Source: Staphylococcus hsinchuensis
Lineage (GTDB): Bacteria; Bacillota; Bacilli; Staphylococcales; Staphylococcaceae
Reading direction: 5' to 3'
DNA: 64,000 nt
Assembly: GCF_038789205.1 (NCBI RefSeq)
Contig: NZ_CP128355.1
Location: 1,984,001-2,048,000, forward strand
Shown here piece after piece: positions 1 to 9,591 of the stretch. Every line of letters starts with the position of its first letter. Within the stretch, counting starts at the first letter, position 1. The notes under the pieces were generated by a model. The model had not been told where the DNA came from. It saw nothing but the letters and a program-made list of their open reading frames with translations, and did not search any database. Position numbers and translations under genes: made by a program.

Positions 1-250
1 AATCAGTAGAGGCTTTAAAAATTTCTTTAAATAATTGTTTTATCACGTTGTCGTTAAATGGGCCTTCATTTTTATCTAATAATTGATTAATCATTTCTTT
101 TTCACGTTGTGGGTCATAAACGACTGTACCTTGTTTACGTTTTTCCTGACCTATTTGTTGTGCGAGCTTCCCTCTTTTAGATAAAAGCGTAAGTATTTCA
201 TCATTAATCCCAACAATTTCTTCTCTCAGTTCTTGTAATCTGTCCGTCAT
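1..250 (-). CDS. aroA: AroA, DAHP synthase/chorismate mutase (5' part only)
   Basis: Only the first 83 or so residues are in the window; the gene continues past base 1. They form an AroQ-type chorismate mutase helix (MTDRLQELREEIVGINDEIL), with the usual KRGKLAQQIG and YDPQREKEM stretches. In Bacillaceae and staphylococci this domain is fused to the N-terminus of 3-deoxy-7-phosphoheptulonate synthase, the first shikimate-pathway enzyme, and gives feedback control. ATG at 250 follows an AGAGGTGA ribosome site. A location beside ytxH, ytxG and murC is standard for aroA in staphylococci. The synthase domain itself is inferred, not seen. Confidence 0.88.
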   Translation of the reverse strand, partial: MTDRLQELREEIVGINDEILTLLSKRGKLAQQIGQEKRKQGTVVYDPQREKEMINQLLDKNEGPFNDNVIKQLFKEIFKASTD

Positions 251-286
251 TTTTACTCACCTCTATGAAAATTTAAATATTTTGTT

Positions 287-300
287 TCGCTTTAAAGCGA
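287..300. promoter_or_regulatory. 14-bp perfect palindrome upstream of aroA
   Basis: TCGCTTTAAAGCGA is a perfect dyad about 37 bases before the aroA start. It lacks a T tract, so it is more likely an operator than a terminator. I know of no named regulator for it. The rest of the 251-514 gap is AT-rich with no convincing gene; a 69-codon minus-strand frame there has no ribosome site and atypical composition. Confidence 0.3.
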
Positions 301-514
301 TAAAATAAATGTTAAAAAACATTCTAACAAGAACCGTATATAAGTTCAAGTCAGAATATAAAATATATTTGGAACGGGTACACTTAATAATAACTGAATT
401 TTCAGTCATATTCAAATAGAAATTGTCAAATACCCTACTTTTTACATATGAATAAAGATATATTTTTAGCAAAATCTTTAAAATTATTTAGCGAATCTAT
501 TGTTTATAAAAATA

Positions 515-540
515 GCCTGAGACAGTGACCTGTCTCAGGC
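515..540 (-). terminator. Terminator after the YtxH-like gene
   Basis: Perfect inverted repeat: GCCTGAGACAG, four-base loop, CTGTCTCAGGC, just downstream of the minus-strand gene ending at 562. The stem carries the TGAGACA motif found in several other terminators here. A short U-rich run follows on the minus strand. Confidence 0.8.
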
Positions 541-561
541 AGAAGTAATTATTTAATATTA

Positions 562-1833
562 TTAATCGTTAAATGTTCTTTTCTCGATTTTGCTTTCAGC
601 TTTTTCAGCTTTTGTTGATTGTGGTCTATTCTTTTTATAAACAGGTTCATTATTTTTTGCTTCAGCTGAATTTTGCTCTTTGTTAGATTCATTTACAGTC
701 GAATTGTTTTCAGAAGCTCCTGCTTTATTATGTGTAATGATACCATTGTTGAATGTTGCTGATTCGTGTGTTTGTTTTACACGTCTTTCAGCTGGTGCCG
801 GTTGCGCAGATTGTTCTTTATCTGGTGTGTTATTCACTTTATCATTTGAAACACCAGCAGTGCTAGCACTAGATGTAACTAAGTTAGGTACATCTTTTTT
901 CTTACCTAATTTGATTGCTTCAGGTTTTAATAAGTTCTCAGTTTTTTTAGCTACTTGGCTATCTTTTGATAAAGCATTATTTTTATTTTTTGCCGCTAAA
1001 GCAAGGCTAGATGCTGTAATTGCACCTGTTGCTACAGCTGCTGATTTTTTAGAATTTTGCTTTTTATCATCTTCAGTAACTAAGTTAGGTACATCTTTGT
1101 CATTCTTACTGTTGATTTCATTTGTTGTTTGGGCTTTTTTAGTGTCTTCTACAACTTTATCATCTGAATGCATTGCATCTTTTTTATCACTCGCTGCTTT
1201 TGCAACTGAAGCCGCAGCAACTGTTCCACCTGTAGCAGCTGCTACTTTAGCACCAGTATGTTTTGAATCAGAGGCGTTACTATCTGAATGTTTAGCATCA
1301 TCTTCAGCAACCTCTTCTTTAATTGCCTGCTGTTGTGCATTGTATTCGTCTGTTGAAGGTGTAGAATTTGAATTAATATGTGATGCTTCAGTATCTTTTG
1401 AATCTGATTTACTTTCATCCGCATTAAGTTGTTTATTTTCATCGTGTTGAGGATTTGGTGAATTATCAGCTAAATTACTGCTTGCAGATTCTTGTTGAAT
1501 AGCAGATTTCTGCGCTTCTAATTCTGGGTTGTCTTTACGTTGTGCTCCATTTACACTAGATTTAATGTGATCAACTTGCTTATCAGCTTCTAATTTATCT
1601 TGTTCTGATTGAGCAATGATGTTTGAATTGTATGCTTTGTCAGAAGGTTTTTCACGTTTTTTAGGTTTATTTAATGAAACAATGCCAATCGCTGAACCAA
1701 GTACAGCCCCTACGATAAAACCATAGACAAATACATTACGTGGTCCTTCTGAAAAATTTTCTGGTACTTCATAACTTTCAAAATTGCCTTCATAGTTATT
1801 TCTTTCATAATTATCACGATTATAATATTTCAT
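562..1833 (-). CDS. YtxH-like single-pass membrane protein with long low-complexity tail
   Basis: 423 residues. The N-terminus is tyrosine/asparagine-rich and polar, followed by one membrane segment near residues 32-53 (NVFVYGFIVGAVLGSAIGIV, a glycine-zipper pattern typical of YtxH proteins). The rest is hydrophilic, rich in K, S, N, D and A, and probably disordered. It contains two related modules in which an Ala-rich patch leads to the motif KDVPNLVT, once near 250 and again near 310. ATG at 1833 has a good AGGAGG site. It lies downstream of the SigB-linked ytxG-like gene, as in the ytxGH stress operon of Bacillus. Function unknown; envelope stress role is inferred. Confidence 0.75.
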   Translation of the reverse strand: MKYYNRDNYERNNYEGNFESYEVPENFSEGPRNVFVYGFIVGAVLGSAIGIVSLNKPKKREKPSDKAYNSNIIAQSEQDKLEADKQVDHIKSSVNGAQRKDNPELEAQKSAIQQESASSNLADNSPNPQHDENKQLNADESKSDSKDTEASHINSNSTPSTDEYNAQQQAIKEEVAEDDAKHSDSNASDSKHTGAKVAAATGGTVAAASVAKAASDKKDAMHSDDKVVEDTKKAQTTNEINSKNDKDVPNLVTEDDKKQNSKKSAAVATGAITASSLALAAKNKNNALSKDSQVAKKTENLLKPEAIKLGKKKDVPNLVTSSASTAGVSNDKVNNTPDKEQSAQPAPAERRVKQTHESATFNNGIITHNKAGASENNSTVNESNKEQNSAEAKNNEPVYKKNRPQSTKAEKAESKIEKRTFND

Positions 1834-1857
1834 AAAAGATAGCCTCCTATAACAAAA

Positions 1858-1890
1858 GCACTTAAATAAGTACTACCCTCATTTAAGTGC
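1858..1890 (-). terminator. Hairpin between ytxG-like and ytxH-like genes
   Basis: GCACTTAAAT and ATTTAAGTGC form a 10-bp stem, followed on the minus strand by TTTTGTT. It ends just before the ytxH-like ribosome site and may attenuate readthrough from the upstream gene. Confidence 0.5.
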
Positions 1891-1913
1891 ATTTGTTTGT
1901 TTAAGTATATGAT

Positions 1914-2483
1914 TTATTTTTTGTTTACGCGTGTTGTATAGCTTTGGTTTGATTCATTTGAATGAGTTGACTCATTTGAGTAAGCTCTTCTATCATTTGA
2001 GTAATTTGACTCGCTTGAATAATTTGTTTCATTTGCTACACTGTCCGCTTTATAATTTGCACTATTTCTACGATCTCTTCTGTTTTGCCATTTATCAGCA
2101 ACTTCCATTGCTACATTTGACCATTGAACAACTTGAGAAATTTTGTCTTCGTTTTGAGAAATATTGTGCGTAATTGAGTTTGTAACTCTGTCTACAGAAC
2201 CATTTAAAGTTTGAACTGAGTTACCGATACCTTTAACTGCATCAACAACTGAATTTAAACGATCTGATTTGTCTTGGATATCTTCAGTTAAGCGGTTAGC
2301 TTTGTGAAGTAAATCCGTTGATTCACGTGTAATACCTTGAATTTGTCCCTCAACCCCATCAAGAGTTTTAGCAACATGATCTAAATTTTTCTTAACTGAA
2401 ATTAATACGACTACGATTCCAATGACTAAGATTAAAAAAGCAATTGCCGCAATAATTCCAGCTATGGGTAAAATCCATTCCAT
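1914..2483 (-). CDS. DUF948 protein (YtxG-like), probable general-stress membrane protein
   Basis: About 189 residues from the ATG at 2483, which follows GGAGGC; an earlier in-frame start at 2507 overlaps that site. One N-terminal membrane segment (LPIAGIIAAIAFLILVIGIV) is followed by a heptad-rich helical region (residues ~35-125) typical of DUF948. The tail is low-complexity, rich in S, N and E (repeated SNES). YtxG homologues are SigB-controlled in Bacillus, and a SigB promoter lies upstream here. The molecular role is unknown. Confidence 0.8.
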   Translation of the reverse strand: MEWILPIAGIIAAIAFLILVIGIVVVLISVKKNLDHVAKTLDGVEGQIQGITRESTDLLHKANRLTEDIQDKSDRLNSVVDAVKGIGNSVQTLNGSVDRVTNSITHNISQNEDKISQVVQWSNVAMEVADKWQNRRDRRNSANYKADSVANETNYSSESNYSNDRRAYSNESTHSNESNQSYTTRVNKK

Positions 2484-2526
2484 TTTAAAACGCCTCCTAA
2501 TAAACATATCTTGTTATTTAATATAA

Positions 2527-2551
2527 ATACCCAATTCATTTTAACATAAAC
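2527..2551 (-). promoter_or_regulatory. SigB promoter of the ytxG-like gene
   Basis: On the minus strand GTTTAT and GGGTAT are separated by 13 bases, matching the sigma-B consensus GTTTAA/T-N12-15-GGGTAT. It starts right after the murC stop and sits about 45 bases before the ytxG-like start, so the two stress genes can be switched on separately from murC. Confidence 0.75.
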
Positions 2552-2554
2552 ATA

Positions 2555-3868
2555 TTAAAATGAGGTGGAAACACCTATATTTTCCATATATGCACGCTGA
2601 ATTTTTTGAATATCACCAGCGCCCATAAATAAAATAACAGCATCATCGTATTGTTCTAAGACATTTACAGTCGATTCATCGATGAGTTCGGCATTATCAA
2701 TTCTTTGCAATAAATCTTGAATTGTTAACTCACCATTATTTTCTCTTATTGAACCGAAAATATCACATAAGTAAGTTTTATCAGCTGTATTTAAACACTC
2801 AGCAAATTCGTCTAAAAATGCTTGCGTACGGCTAAATGTATGTGGTTGGAAGACAGCGACTACTTCTTTTTGTGGGTATTTCTTTCTCGCAGATTCAATT
2901 GTAGCACTAATTTCTCTTGGATGATGTGCATAATCATCGACGAGTACTTGTTTACCTACTTTTGTCTCATTAAATCTACGTTTAACACCGCCGAAAGTTT
3001 CAAGCGCTTCTTTAATATTTTCAATATTTAAATCTTCTAAATAACAAATAGTAATTACGGCTAAACTATTTAAAATGTTATGATCACCAAATTGTGGTGA
3101 AATGAAAGTATCGAAATATTCATTTTTTATATAAACATCGAATTGAGTACCTTTTTCACTTATTTGAATGTTATTAGCATAGATATCATCATTTTCAGAG
3201 AATCCGTAGTAATACACAGGTACCTCAAAATCTAAATTTCTTAAATGCTCATCTTCACCCCAAGCAATAATTGCTTTTTTAACGTTTCGTGCCATCTCTT
3301 GAAAGGCATCTACAACGTCATTTATGTCTTTAAAATAATCTGGGTGATCAAAGTCGATATTTGTCATAATTGCATAATCAGGGTGATAGCTTAAGAAATG
3401 TCTACGGTATTCACACGCTTCAAAGGCAAAGTAGTCACTAGCTGGAATTCCAAGACCAGTTCCATCTCCAATTAGGAATGATGTTTTCTTGTCACCATTC
3501 ATCACATGTGATAACAAACCAGTTGTTGATGTTTTCCCATGGGCACCAGTTACAGCGACGGAAATAAATTGATTAATCACATGTCCTAGGAAATCATGAT
3601 AACGAATAACATCAAGCTTTAACTCATGTGCCTTAACAATTTCTTCATGTGTATCAGGAAAGGCGTTACCTTGAATAACCACCATATCTTCTTTAATATT
3701 ATTTGGATCAAACGGTAAGATTTCAATACCATTATTTTTTAACGCAACTTCTGTAAATACGTAATTTTCAATATCTGAACCTTGTACTTTATTTCCAAGA
3801 TCATGCATAATTTGGGCTAAAGAACTCATACCTGATCCTTTAATTCCAACAAAATGATAATGCGTCAT
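2555..3868 (-). CDS. murC: UDP-N-acetylmuramate-L-alanine ligase
   Basis: 437 residues, full length. Catalyses ATP-dependent addition of L-alanine to UDP-MurNAc, the first step of the peptidoglycan stem peptide, in the cytosol. The N-terminal Rossmann-like domain begins [20 protein letters not shown]. The Mur ligase ATP loop is [10 protein letters not shown] near residue 108, and the central domain has [10 protein letters not shown]. The C-terminal domain shows [11 protein letters not shown] and FQPHTFSRT. It follows the SftA-type gene by 32 bases, so the two probably share a transcript. The order sftA-murC is conserved in Bacilli. Confidence 0.97.
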   Translation of the reverse strand: MTHYHFVGIKGSGMSSLAQIMHDLGNKVQGSDIENYVFTEVALKNNGIEILPFDPNNIKEDMVVIQGNAFPDTHEEIVKAHELKLDVIRYHDFLGHVINQFISVAVTGAHGKTSTTGLLSHVMNGDKKTSFLIGDGTGLGIPASDYFAFEACEYRRHFLSYHPDYAIMTNIDFDHPDYFKDINDVVDAFQEMARNVKKAIIAWGEDEHLRNLDFEVPVYYYGFSENDDIYANNIQISEKGTQFDVYIKNEYFDTFISPQFGDHNILNSLAVITICYLEDLNIENIKEALETFGGVKRRFNETKVGKQVLVDDYAHHPREISATIESARKKYPQKEVVAVFQPHTFSRTQAFLDEFAECLNTADKTYLCDIFGSIRENNGELTIQDLLQRIDNAELIDESTVNVLEQYDDAVILFMGAGDIQKIQRAYMENIGVSTSF

Positions 3869-3900
3869 TTTACCACTCCTTATTTATTGTTTATTTATCT

Positions 3901-6900
3901 TTATGTGTCATTTAAATCAGCTTCTGTCATATACACATCTCGCGGTTTAGAACCATTTGCACCTGAAACATAACCTAATTGTTCAAGTTGGTCTACGATT
4001 CTTGCTGCTCTATTATATCCGATTTGGAATTGTCTTTGAATTAATGACGTAGAAATATGTCCTTCTCGAACCATAAATTGACAAACATCATTGAATAATT
4101 CGTCTTGTGGTTGTGCTTCAGTCTTCTTAAGGAGCTCTTTTTCTTCAAATAAATATTCAGGTTCACGTTGTTGTTTTATATAGTCTACTACATCATCTAT
4201 TTCATCGTCTGAAACAAATGTACCTTGAACGCGGATTGGTTTATTCATACCATTACCTAAATAAAGCATGTCACCATAACCTAATAAACGTTCAGCGCCA
4301 CCACTATCTAAAATAGTACGTGAATCTACGCTTGATGATACCATAAATGCAATTCTAGTTGGAATGTTTGCTTTGATTAATCCAGTTATGACATTTACAG
4401 AAGGTCGTTGTGTAGCAACTAACATATGGATACCACTTGCACGTGCTTTTTGTGCTAAACGTGCAATAGATTGTTCAACTTCTTGTGGTGCCATCATCAT
4501 TAAATCGGCAAGCTCATCGATAACGATAACGATTTTCGCCATTCTGTCTTCATATGGTGCTTTTTTATTAAATGCTGAAATATTTCGTACATGGTATTTC
4601 GCAAATACTTTGTAACGACGTTCCATTTCATCGACAGCCCATTTAAGACTTTGTGTAGCTGCTTTTACGTCTGTAATTACAGGTGACACTAAATGTGGTA
4701 AATCATTATATGGCGCTAATTCAACCATCTTAGGATCTATGAGTAATAACTTTAACTCTTCTGGATGGTTTTTATAAAGCAATGACATAAGAATACTGTT
4801 GATACATACAAATTTACCTGAACCTGTTGCGCCTGCTATAAGTGCATGCGGTGTCTTAGCTATATCCATCAACAGTGGTTCGTTATTTATACGATAACCC
4901 ATAGCAACTGTTAATTTGGACTCAGCATTTTTAAAACTTGGTGATTCAATAATCGAACGCAAGTTAACTTTTGTCGATGATTGGTTGGGCACTTCGATAC
5001 CAACTAGACTCGTACCCGGTATCGGTGCTTCTATTCTAATATCTTTTGCTGCTAAAGCCATCTTTATATCATCTTGTAATGCAGTAATACGTGACACTTT
5101 CACACCTTTTTCAACAGAAAGTTCGAAACGTGTCACACTTGGTCCTTCTGTAACATTTTGGACTTCTGCTGGTACATTAAAGTAATAAAATGCTTCATTA
5201 AGTTCTTGTTTCTTTTCTTCAATCCACTCATTATCTACCTTGATTTCTTCTGGCTCTTCTAGAAGAGTTGTACTTGGTAGTTGAATCATTGGACCTTTTC
5301 TTAATGAATTTTTATTTTGAGAATCTTGCGATGGTTGTTCAACGGTTTGTTCTACCGAATGTTCAACTGCTTGTTGATTTGAAACTTCTGGTTTTAGTGG
5401 CGGCTCAGTTACCTTCTGTTTTTCTTGTGTAGAAGAAGTTGTTCCACTGCTTGGTTTTTCAAGATTTGCCTTATTTTGACTTGGTGGCTCATTTTTATCT
5501 TTATCTGAATCGTCTTCAACCGACATTGTTTCATTCGATTCTTCTTGTTGTTGGTCTACGAGGTTATTTGAAATATCTTTATGTTGTGAAATATATTTTT
5601 CTTTTTGTGCATCCATCATGCGTTTCTTATCTGAAGGCGTCATTACAACATTGAACGGGCTACCCCCACTCTTCTTAGGACGTTTCTTAATATTTGAATT
5701 TGGTTGTTCTTTCGATGTTCGTGGTTCCGTTGATTTTTCATTATTTTTTGCATTTTCAACATCTGAAGATTGCTGATTTGATGCAGTATCATGCGAATTA
5801 TTAACGATAGATGATTCCGTTGCTTGAGGTTGATTTTCACTGTGATGTTTTGTACTTTCGTACTGCGATTGTGTTTCTTCATTTTGGTTTATGTTTTCAG
5901 AGCGTTCATCTGTTTCATCGTTATTAGAATCATTATCATTATCAACTAAATCAATATCGGATGTCGGTGTTTCTGAAACAACATGCGATGAATGTTCACT
6001 TCCAGTACTTTGTTCTTCTGTTAAATTAGATGTTTCTGAATTATCTTCTTTAAACTCAGAAGTTTGAGTGTTTTCTGTTAATTGGTCGTTAGATATGTTT
6101 TCACCATCAGTTTCTTCTTTCGATGAAGTTTCATGAATATCTGAATCCTCATCGTGTTGTTTATTGCTTGAAGATTCATCAATTTCTCGATAATTTGCCT
6201 CAGTTACTTCATTTTCTGGTGAAGTATTAGATTCTGAATATTGATTGTCTGTTATATTTTCATCAATATTCGTTGTAGAAGTAGTACCATTTTCCGTATT
6301 TGTTTGTTGAGGATTAGATAATTGCACTTCTTCTAAATGAGATTGTTCTGAATGATTTGATTCCGTGTCCTCATTATTTGAGGATGTTTCTACAGAATCT
6401 TGCTCATTATTCTCGTCTTCAACGTCTTCAATAATTTGTGTTTCGTTTGCATCTGTATGTACGTTACTTACATTATCTAAGTCAACTTCTTCATAATTAA
6501 ATGGTGAATATTGTCCACCTTCATGCTGTGACGCATCATTTGCATGATTTGATTCATGTAATGTATTTGTTTCACTTTGTGTTGAATTATGTTGTTCATC
6601 GTTTTGTGAATCAATATCATCTAATTCTAGGTCATCTAAAGAACTTTCACCTAAATAATCTTTCGCTTGTTTTGCATACATTTCATCAATCGCTTTTTGT
6701 ATACTATCAGAATCGTTTTGTTGATATTGTTGACGCTTTTGTTGTAAAGCCTTTTTAAATTGCTTTTTCTGGTTAACTTTGCGTTCACGTTCTCTACGAA
6801 TTTCTTCAACAATTTGTGACGCGTAAATATTTTCAATATTTATCGTATTGTTCTTACCTTCTGGTGTCCCTTGTTTATTCGAAGTGTTTGACGTTTCTGA

Positions 6901-7593
6901 ATGTTGTTGACGTACTTCACTGCGATTGCTTTCAGAAGATGAAGTTTTTGAATGCCCAGTGCTACTGTAATCTCTTTTCGTTTCTTGTTGTTTAGAATCC
7001 GAAGTGTCTTCAGAGTTGTTAGAAGTTACAATCTTACCTGCTTTAAGCGGTTTAGGCGTCTTCGTACCGAAAATAGCTGACGGTACTTCGCTCGCTTTAA
7101 ACTCTCGTTGATGATACAAAGGTTTTGAACGATTTTGTTTCGTATTACTACTCGCACGTAAAGCGTCTGTTTGTATACGCATTCTTGTGCCTTTGTGTTG
7201 TTTAGGCTTATGCTCTATACTAGATTGTTTGCGTTTAGTCGATGTATAACTACTATTGTTACGATTATTCTGTGATGTTGAATCTGCCTCATTGCTTTGT
7301 CTACGGCGTCTACGTTGACCTTGATCACTCATAAAGTCAGGTTCTGTCTGTTCGTGTCTGTATGAAGTAGATTCATTCACCTCGTCATTATGATGAGAAC
7401 CTTCCGTCTCATCTAAACCATTGATGGGAAATCTAAATTTACCTCTAGGTCTCTCGTATACATCGTTATTTTGCGAATGTAATGAGTCATGTCTCTCGCG
7501 TTCATTAGCTCTTTGACGTCGTTGGTTTCTCTTATTAAGATAACTATTGCTAGAATCATTATCTTCTCCAAATAGCTTATCGAACCAGCTCAT
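3901..7593 (-). CDS. sftA: FtsK/SpoIIIE-family DNA translocase (SftA-type) with altered Walker A
   Basis: 1230 residues. Residues 1 to ~790 are a low-complexity linker rich in S, N, E, D and Q with basic patches near the N-terminus; no membrane segment is present, so it is of the soluble SftA type rather than FtsK proper. From ~810 come the alpha/beta motor domains: PGTSLVGIEVPN, then the P-loop GATGSGK at 921-927, DELADLMM (Walker B) and ATQRPS, and finally a winged-helix gamma domain (FQIGYNRAARIVDQLE). The family moves chromosomal DNA through the closing septum. The residue after the P-loop lysine is Phe928, not Ser/Thr, which should harm Mg-ATP binding. Spacing suggests an operon with ytpR upstream and murC downstream. 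Confidence 0.93.
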   Translation of the reverse strand: MSWFDKLFGEDNDSSNSYLNKRNQRRQRANERERHDSLHSQNNDVYERPRGKFRFPINGLDETEGSHHNDEVNESTSYRHEQTEPDFMSDQGQRRRRRQSNEADSTSQNNRNNSSYTSTKRKQSSIEHKPKQHKGTRMRIQTDALRASSNTKQNRSKPLYHQREFKASEVPSAIFGTKTPKPLKAGKIVTSNNSEDTSDSKQQETKRDYSSTGHSKTSSSESNRSEVRQQHSETSNTSNKQGTPEGKNNTINIENIYASQIVEEIRRERERKVNQKKQFKKALQQKRQQYQQNDSDSIQKAIDEMYAKQAKDYLGESSLDDLELDDIDSQNDEQHNSTQSETNTLHESNHANDASQHEGGQYSPFNYEEVDLDNVSNVHTDANETQIIEDVEDENNEQDSVETSSNNEDTESNHSEQSHLEEVQLSNPQQTNTENGTTSTTNIDENITDNQYSESNTSPENEVTEANYREIDESSSNKQHDEDSDIHETSSKEETDGENISNDQLTENTQTSEFKEDNSETSNLTEEQSTGSEHSSHVVSETPTSDIDLVDNDNDSNNDETDERSENINQNEETQSQYESTKHHSENQPQATESSIVNNSHDTASNQQSSDVENAKNNEKSTEPRTSKEQPNSNIKKRPKKSGGSPFNVVMTPSDKKRMMDAQKEKYISQHKDISNNLVDQQQEESNETMSVEDDSDKDKNEPPSQNKANLEKPSSGTTSSTQEKQKVTEPPLKPEVSNQQAVEHSVEQTVEQPSQDSQNKNSLRKGPMIQLPSTTLLEEPEEIKVDNEWIEEKKQELNEAFYYFNVPAEVQNVTEGPSVTRFELSVEKGVKVSRITALQDDIKMALAAKDIRIEAPIPGTSLVGIEVPNQSSTKVNLRSIIESPSFKNAESKLTVAMGYRINNEPLLMDIAKTPHALIAGATGSGKFVCINSILMSLLYKNHPEELKLLLIDPKMVELAPYNDLPHLVSPVITDVKAATQSLKWAVDEMERRYKVFAKYHVRNISAFNKKAPYEDRMAKIVIVIDELADLMMMAPQEVEQSIARLAQKARASGIHMLVATQRPSVNVITGLIKANIPTRIAFMVSSSVDSRTILDSGGAERLLGYGDMLYLGNGMNKPIRVQGTFVSDDEIDDVVDYIKQQREPEYLFEEKELLKKTEAQPQDELFNDVCQFMVREGHISTSLIQRQFQIGYNRAARIVDQLEQLGYVSGANGSKPRDVYMTEADLNDT

Positions 7594-7610
7594 TCGTGCA
7601 TGACCTCCTT

Positions 7611-8210
7611 TTATTCTTCAAAAAATGGTTGTCCCACTTTGTAATCATCAGATAACACCATAATTCCTTTTTCTTGCGGTGCATTCGGCAAGTTCAATTC
7701 TTTCATAGAACATACCATACCACTTGACTCTACGCCTCTGAGTTTCGCATCTTTAATCACCATACCACTAGGCATTACTGCGCCTACCTTAGCAATGACT
7801 ACCTTTTGACCCGCTTCAACATTCGGTGCACCACAAACAATTTGTAACTTTTCAGTTGCTACATCTATATTTAATACACTCAATTTATCAGCGTCTGGAT
7901 GTTTTTCTTTCGTTTCTACATATCCAACTATAAATTTGGGTGATAAATCAGCGTCTAGTTCATAATTAAATCCAGCATTTTTAATTAACTGTTGTAGCCC
8001 ATTGAGCAATGATTCTGTGAGTTTGATATGTCCATTTCCATTAATTTCTACGTGTTGAGAAACGTTGAAGATGTTATAGCCAACTACTTGACTTTCACGT
8101 GTGATTTCCACTACATCTCCTTTAGTTTCGTAACTAAATTCACCTGGTGTAGGATCAATTTGTAAAAAAGCTACATCTCCTACTGCTTCTTTATTATAAA
8201 ATAAATTCAT
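7611..8210 (-). CDS. ytpR: YtpR-type tRNA-binding domain protein
   Basis: 199 residues. The C-terminal half carries the tRNA-binding (EMAP/Arc1p, OB-fold) domain also found at the start of bacterial PheT: GYVETKEKHPDADKLSVLNI, then IVCGAPNVEAGQKVVIA and KLRGVESSGMVCSMKELNL. The N-terminal ~85 residues resemble the YtpR lead domain. Free-standing YtpR proteins are common in Firmicutes; their exact role is not established. It sits 17 bases upstream of the SftA-type gene and 12 bases after ytpQ. Confidence 0.9.
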   Translation of the reverse strand: MNLFYNKEAVGDVAFLQIDPTPGEFSYETKGDVVEITRESQVVGYNIFNVSQHVEINGNGHIKLTESLLNGLQQLIKNAGFNYELDADLSPKFIVGYVETKEKHPDADKLSVLNIDVATEKLQIVCGAPNVEAGQKVVIAKVGAVMPSGMVIKDAKLRGVESSGMVCSMKELNLPNAPQEKGIMVLSDDYKVGQPFFEE

Positions 8211-8222
8211 ATTTAAAACTCC

Positions 8223-9086
8223 TTAATGCTTATCTTTATTTTGATATTGTTTTCTTGTTGCTTCTAATCTTTGAATAACATTCGGATCTCTTTTTTGTTT
8301 GTTATTTTTACCTAGAATAAATATAGGTTCAAAGTGACTTTGATCGTAACCAAATGATAATGAAGTAATCGGCACTAATCCTTTAGTGAAAAACTCCATT
8401 GTTAAATGTGCCATAACATCATAACCTGTTTTGTTTCGTATATCAGCAATAATCAATACATCTTGATGTGGTACGGCAACTAACATTTCACCTTCGCACT
8501 GTTGTTGAATTTCATTTAAGAATTGGGTATTCAATATGCGACTCGCATCATAACCATCATTTGAATTAACAAAGTAGAAAATATTACCTTTAACTTCATC
8601 AGTTTTGTATTTATTGTCTAATTTTCTGACGTTGAATAAAGCCATTTCTTTTAATTGTTGTTGTGTTAAATTCATTTGTTCCAACATTTTTTCATTTATT
8701 AAACGGTATGACTTACCTAAGTCAACAGCATAATATATATTTGTTTCTGCAGTATGACATTCGATAACAAATGGAACACCGTTTTTATCTTTTTTGTCAA
8801 AACTTGGTGATCTTAATACTGGCATTACTTCTATGTTTTCAAGTTCTGAAATATCTTGATCTTTCATTTGACCAATAGCTTCAGTAACATAATATGCAAT
8901 TTCGTCTACGATATTTTCCTTTTGTTCTTTATATTTAGCTACAATTGTATCAAGTTTAACGGTTACACCTTTACCGTTATCTTCTCTTGAAATACGTAAT
9001 GTTTCTTCTTCGCGATTATAACTAAATTTCACATTTAAATGACTTAAACGTTCTTTAAGCTTATCTCTCATTTGAAAGACATTCAT
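8223..9086 (-). CDS. ytpQ: DUF1444 family protein (YtpQ)
   Basis: About 287 residues from the ATG at 9086, preceded by GGAGTG at good spacing. A cytosolic alpha/beta protein of the UPF0354/DUF1444 family, recognised by [18 protein letters not shown] and [20 protein letters not shown]. No catalytic motif is known for the family. The neighbourhood (ytpP-ytpQ-ytpR-sftA) is conserved from Bacillus. A possible link to thiol or translation functions is inferred only from neighbours. Confidence 0.85.
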   Translation of the reverse strand: MNVFQMRDKLKERLSHLNVKFSYNREEETLRISREDNGKGVTVKLDTIVAKYKEQKENIVDEIAYYVTEAIGQMKDQDISELENIEVMPVLRSPSFDKKDKNGVPFVIECHTAETNIYYAVDLGKSYRLINEKMLEQMNLTQQQLKEMALFNVRKLDNKYKTDEVKGNIFYFVNSNDGYDASRILNTQFLNEIQQQCEGEMLVAVPHQDVLIIADIRNKTGYDVMAHLTMEFFTKGLVPITSLSFGYDQSHFEPIFILGKNNKQKRDPNVIQRLEATRKQYQNKDKH

Positions 9087-9265
9087 TGATAACACTCCTA
9101 TTTACGTGCCTTAATATAGTTTACAATAAATAATAAGCTAGTAACAGAAAAAAAGTAAATTGTAGGGATTTGTCTGTAGATAATGAATCATTACTCATCT
9201 CTACTTAAATAAATAAATTTTTCCAACAAACCCCCATCATTTACTTTTAAAATTTATACTAGACA

Positions 9266-9574
9266 TTATAAACTAGATAAAAATTCATCTATTTGCTCGA
9301 TAGATTTGCGTTCTTTCCCAATGTACGAGCCTATTTGTTCATTGTTTCGATATACTAAAAAACTTGGGATGCCCATAATGCCATGTTCAATACAAATATC
9401 CATAAATTGATCTCTATCTACAGATACAAAATGATATGAATCATACTTTTCCTCTAATTGAGGTAAATCTGGTTCGATGACTTTACAATCAGGGCACCAA
9501 TCTGCAGTGAAAAGAAATACTGTCTTTTGTTGTTTCAATTCATTAAATTGTTGTTCATTTTCTAATGCTTTCAT
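9266..9574 (-). CDS. ytpP: Thioredoxin-like protein (YtpP)
   Basis: 102 residues with a complete thioredoxin fold. The active site reads ADWCPDCK, so the redox pair is CPDC instead of the CGPC of classical thioredoxin. The cis-proline loop GIPSFLVY and strand VSVDRDQF are present. It is cytosolic with no signal. It lies 17 bases downstream of the aminopeptidase gene and likely shares its transcript. It probably reduces disulfides or bacillithiol mixed disulfides, but the substrate is unknown. Confidence 0.9.
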   Translation of the reverse strand: MKALENEQQFNELKQQKTVFLFTADWCPDCKVIEPDLPQLEEKYDSYHFVSVDRDQFMDICIEHGIMGIPSFLVYRNNEQIGSYIGKERKSIEQIDEFLSSL

Positions 9575-9591
9575 ATTCTCTCTCCTAAATC

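Noticed and set aside
263..472. A 69-codon minus-strand frame between aroA and the YtxH-like terminator.
   Set aside because: No ribosome site, AT-driven composition, and it covers the probable aroA promoter.
680..1450. A 256-codon plus-strand frame opposite the YtxH-like gene.
   Set aside because: It is the mirror of a low-complexity coding region, lacks a ribosome site, and has no protein-like motifs.
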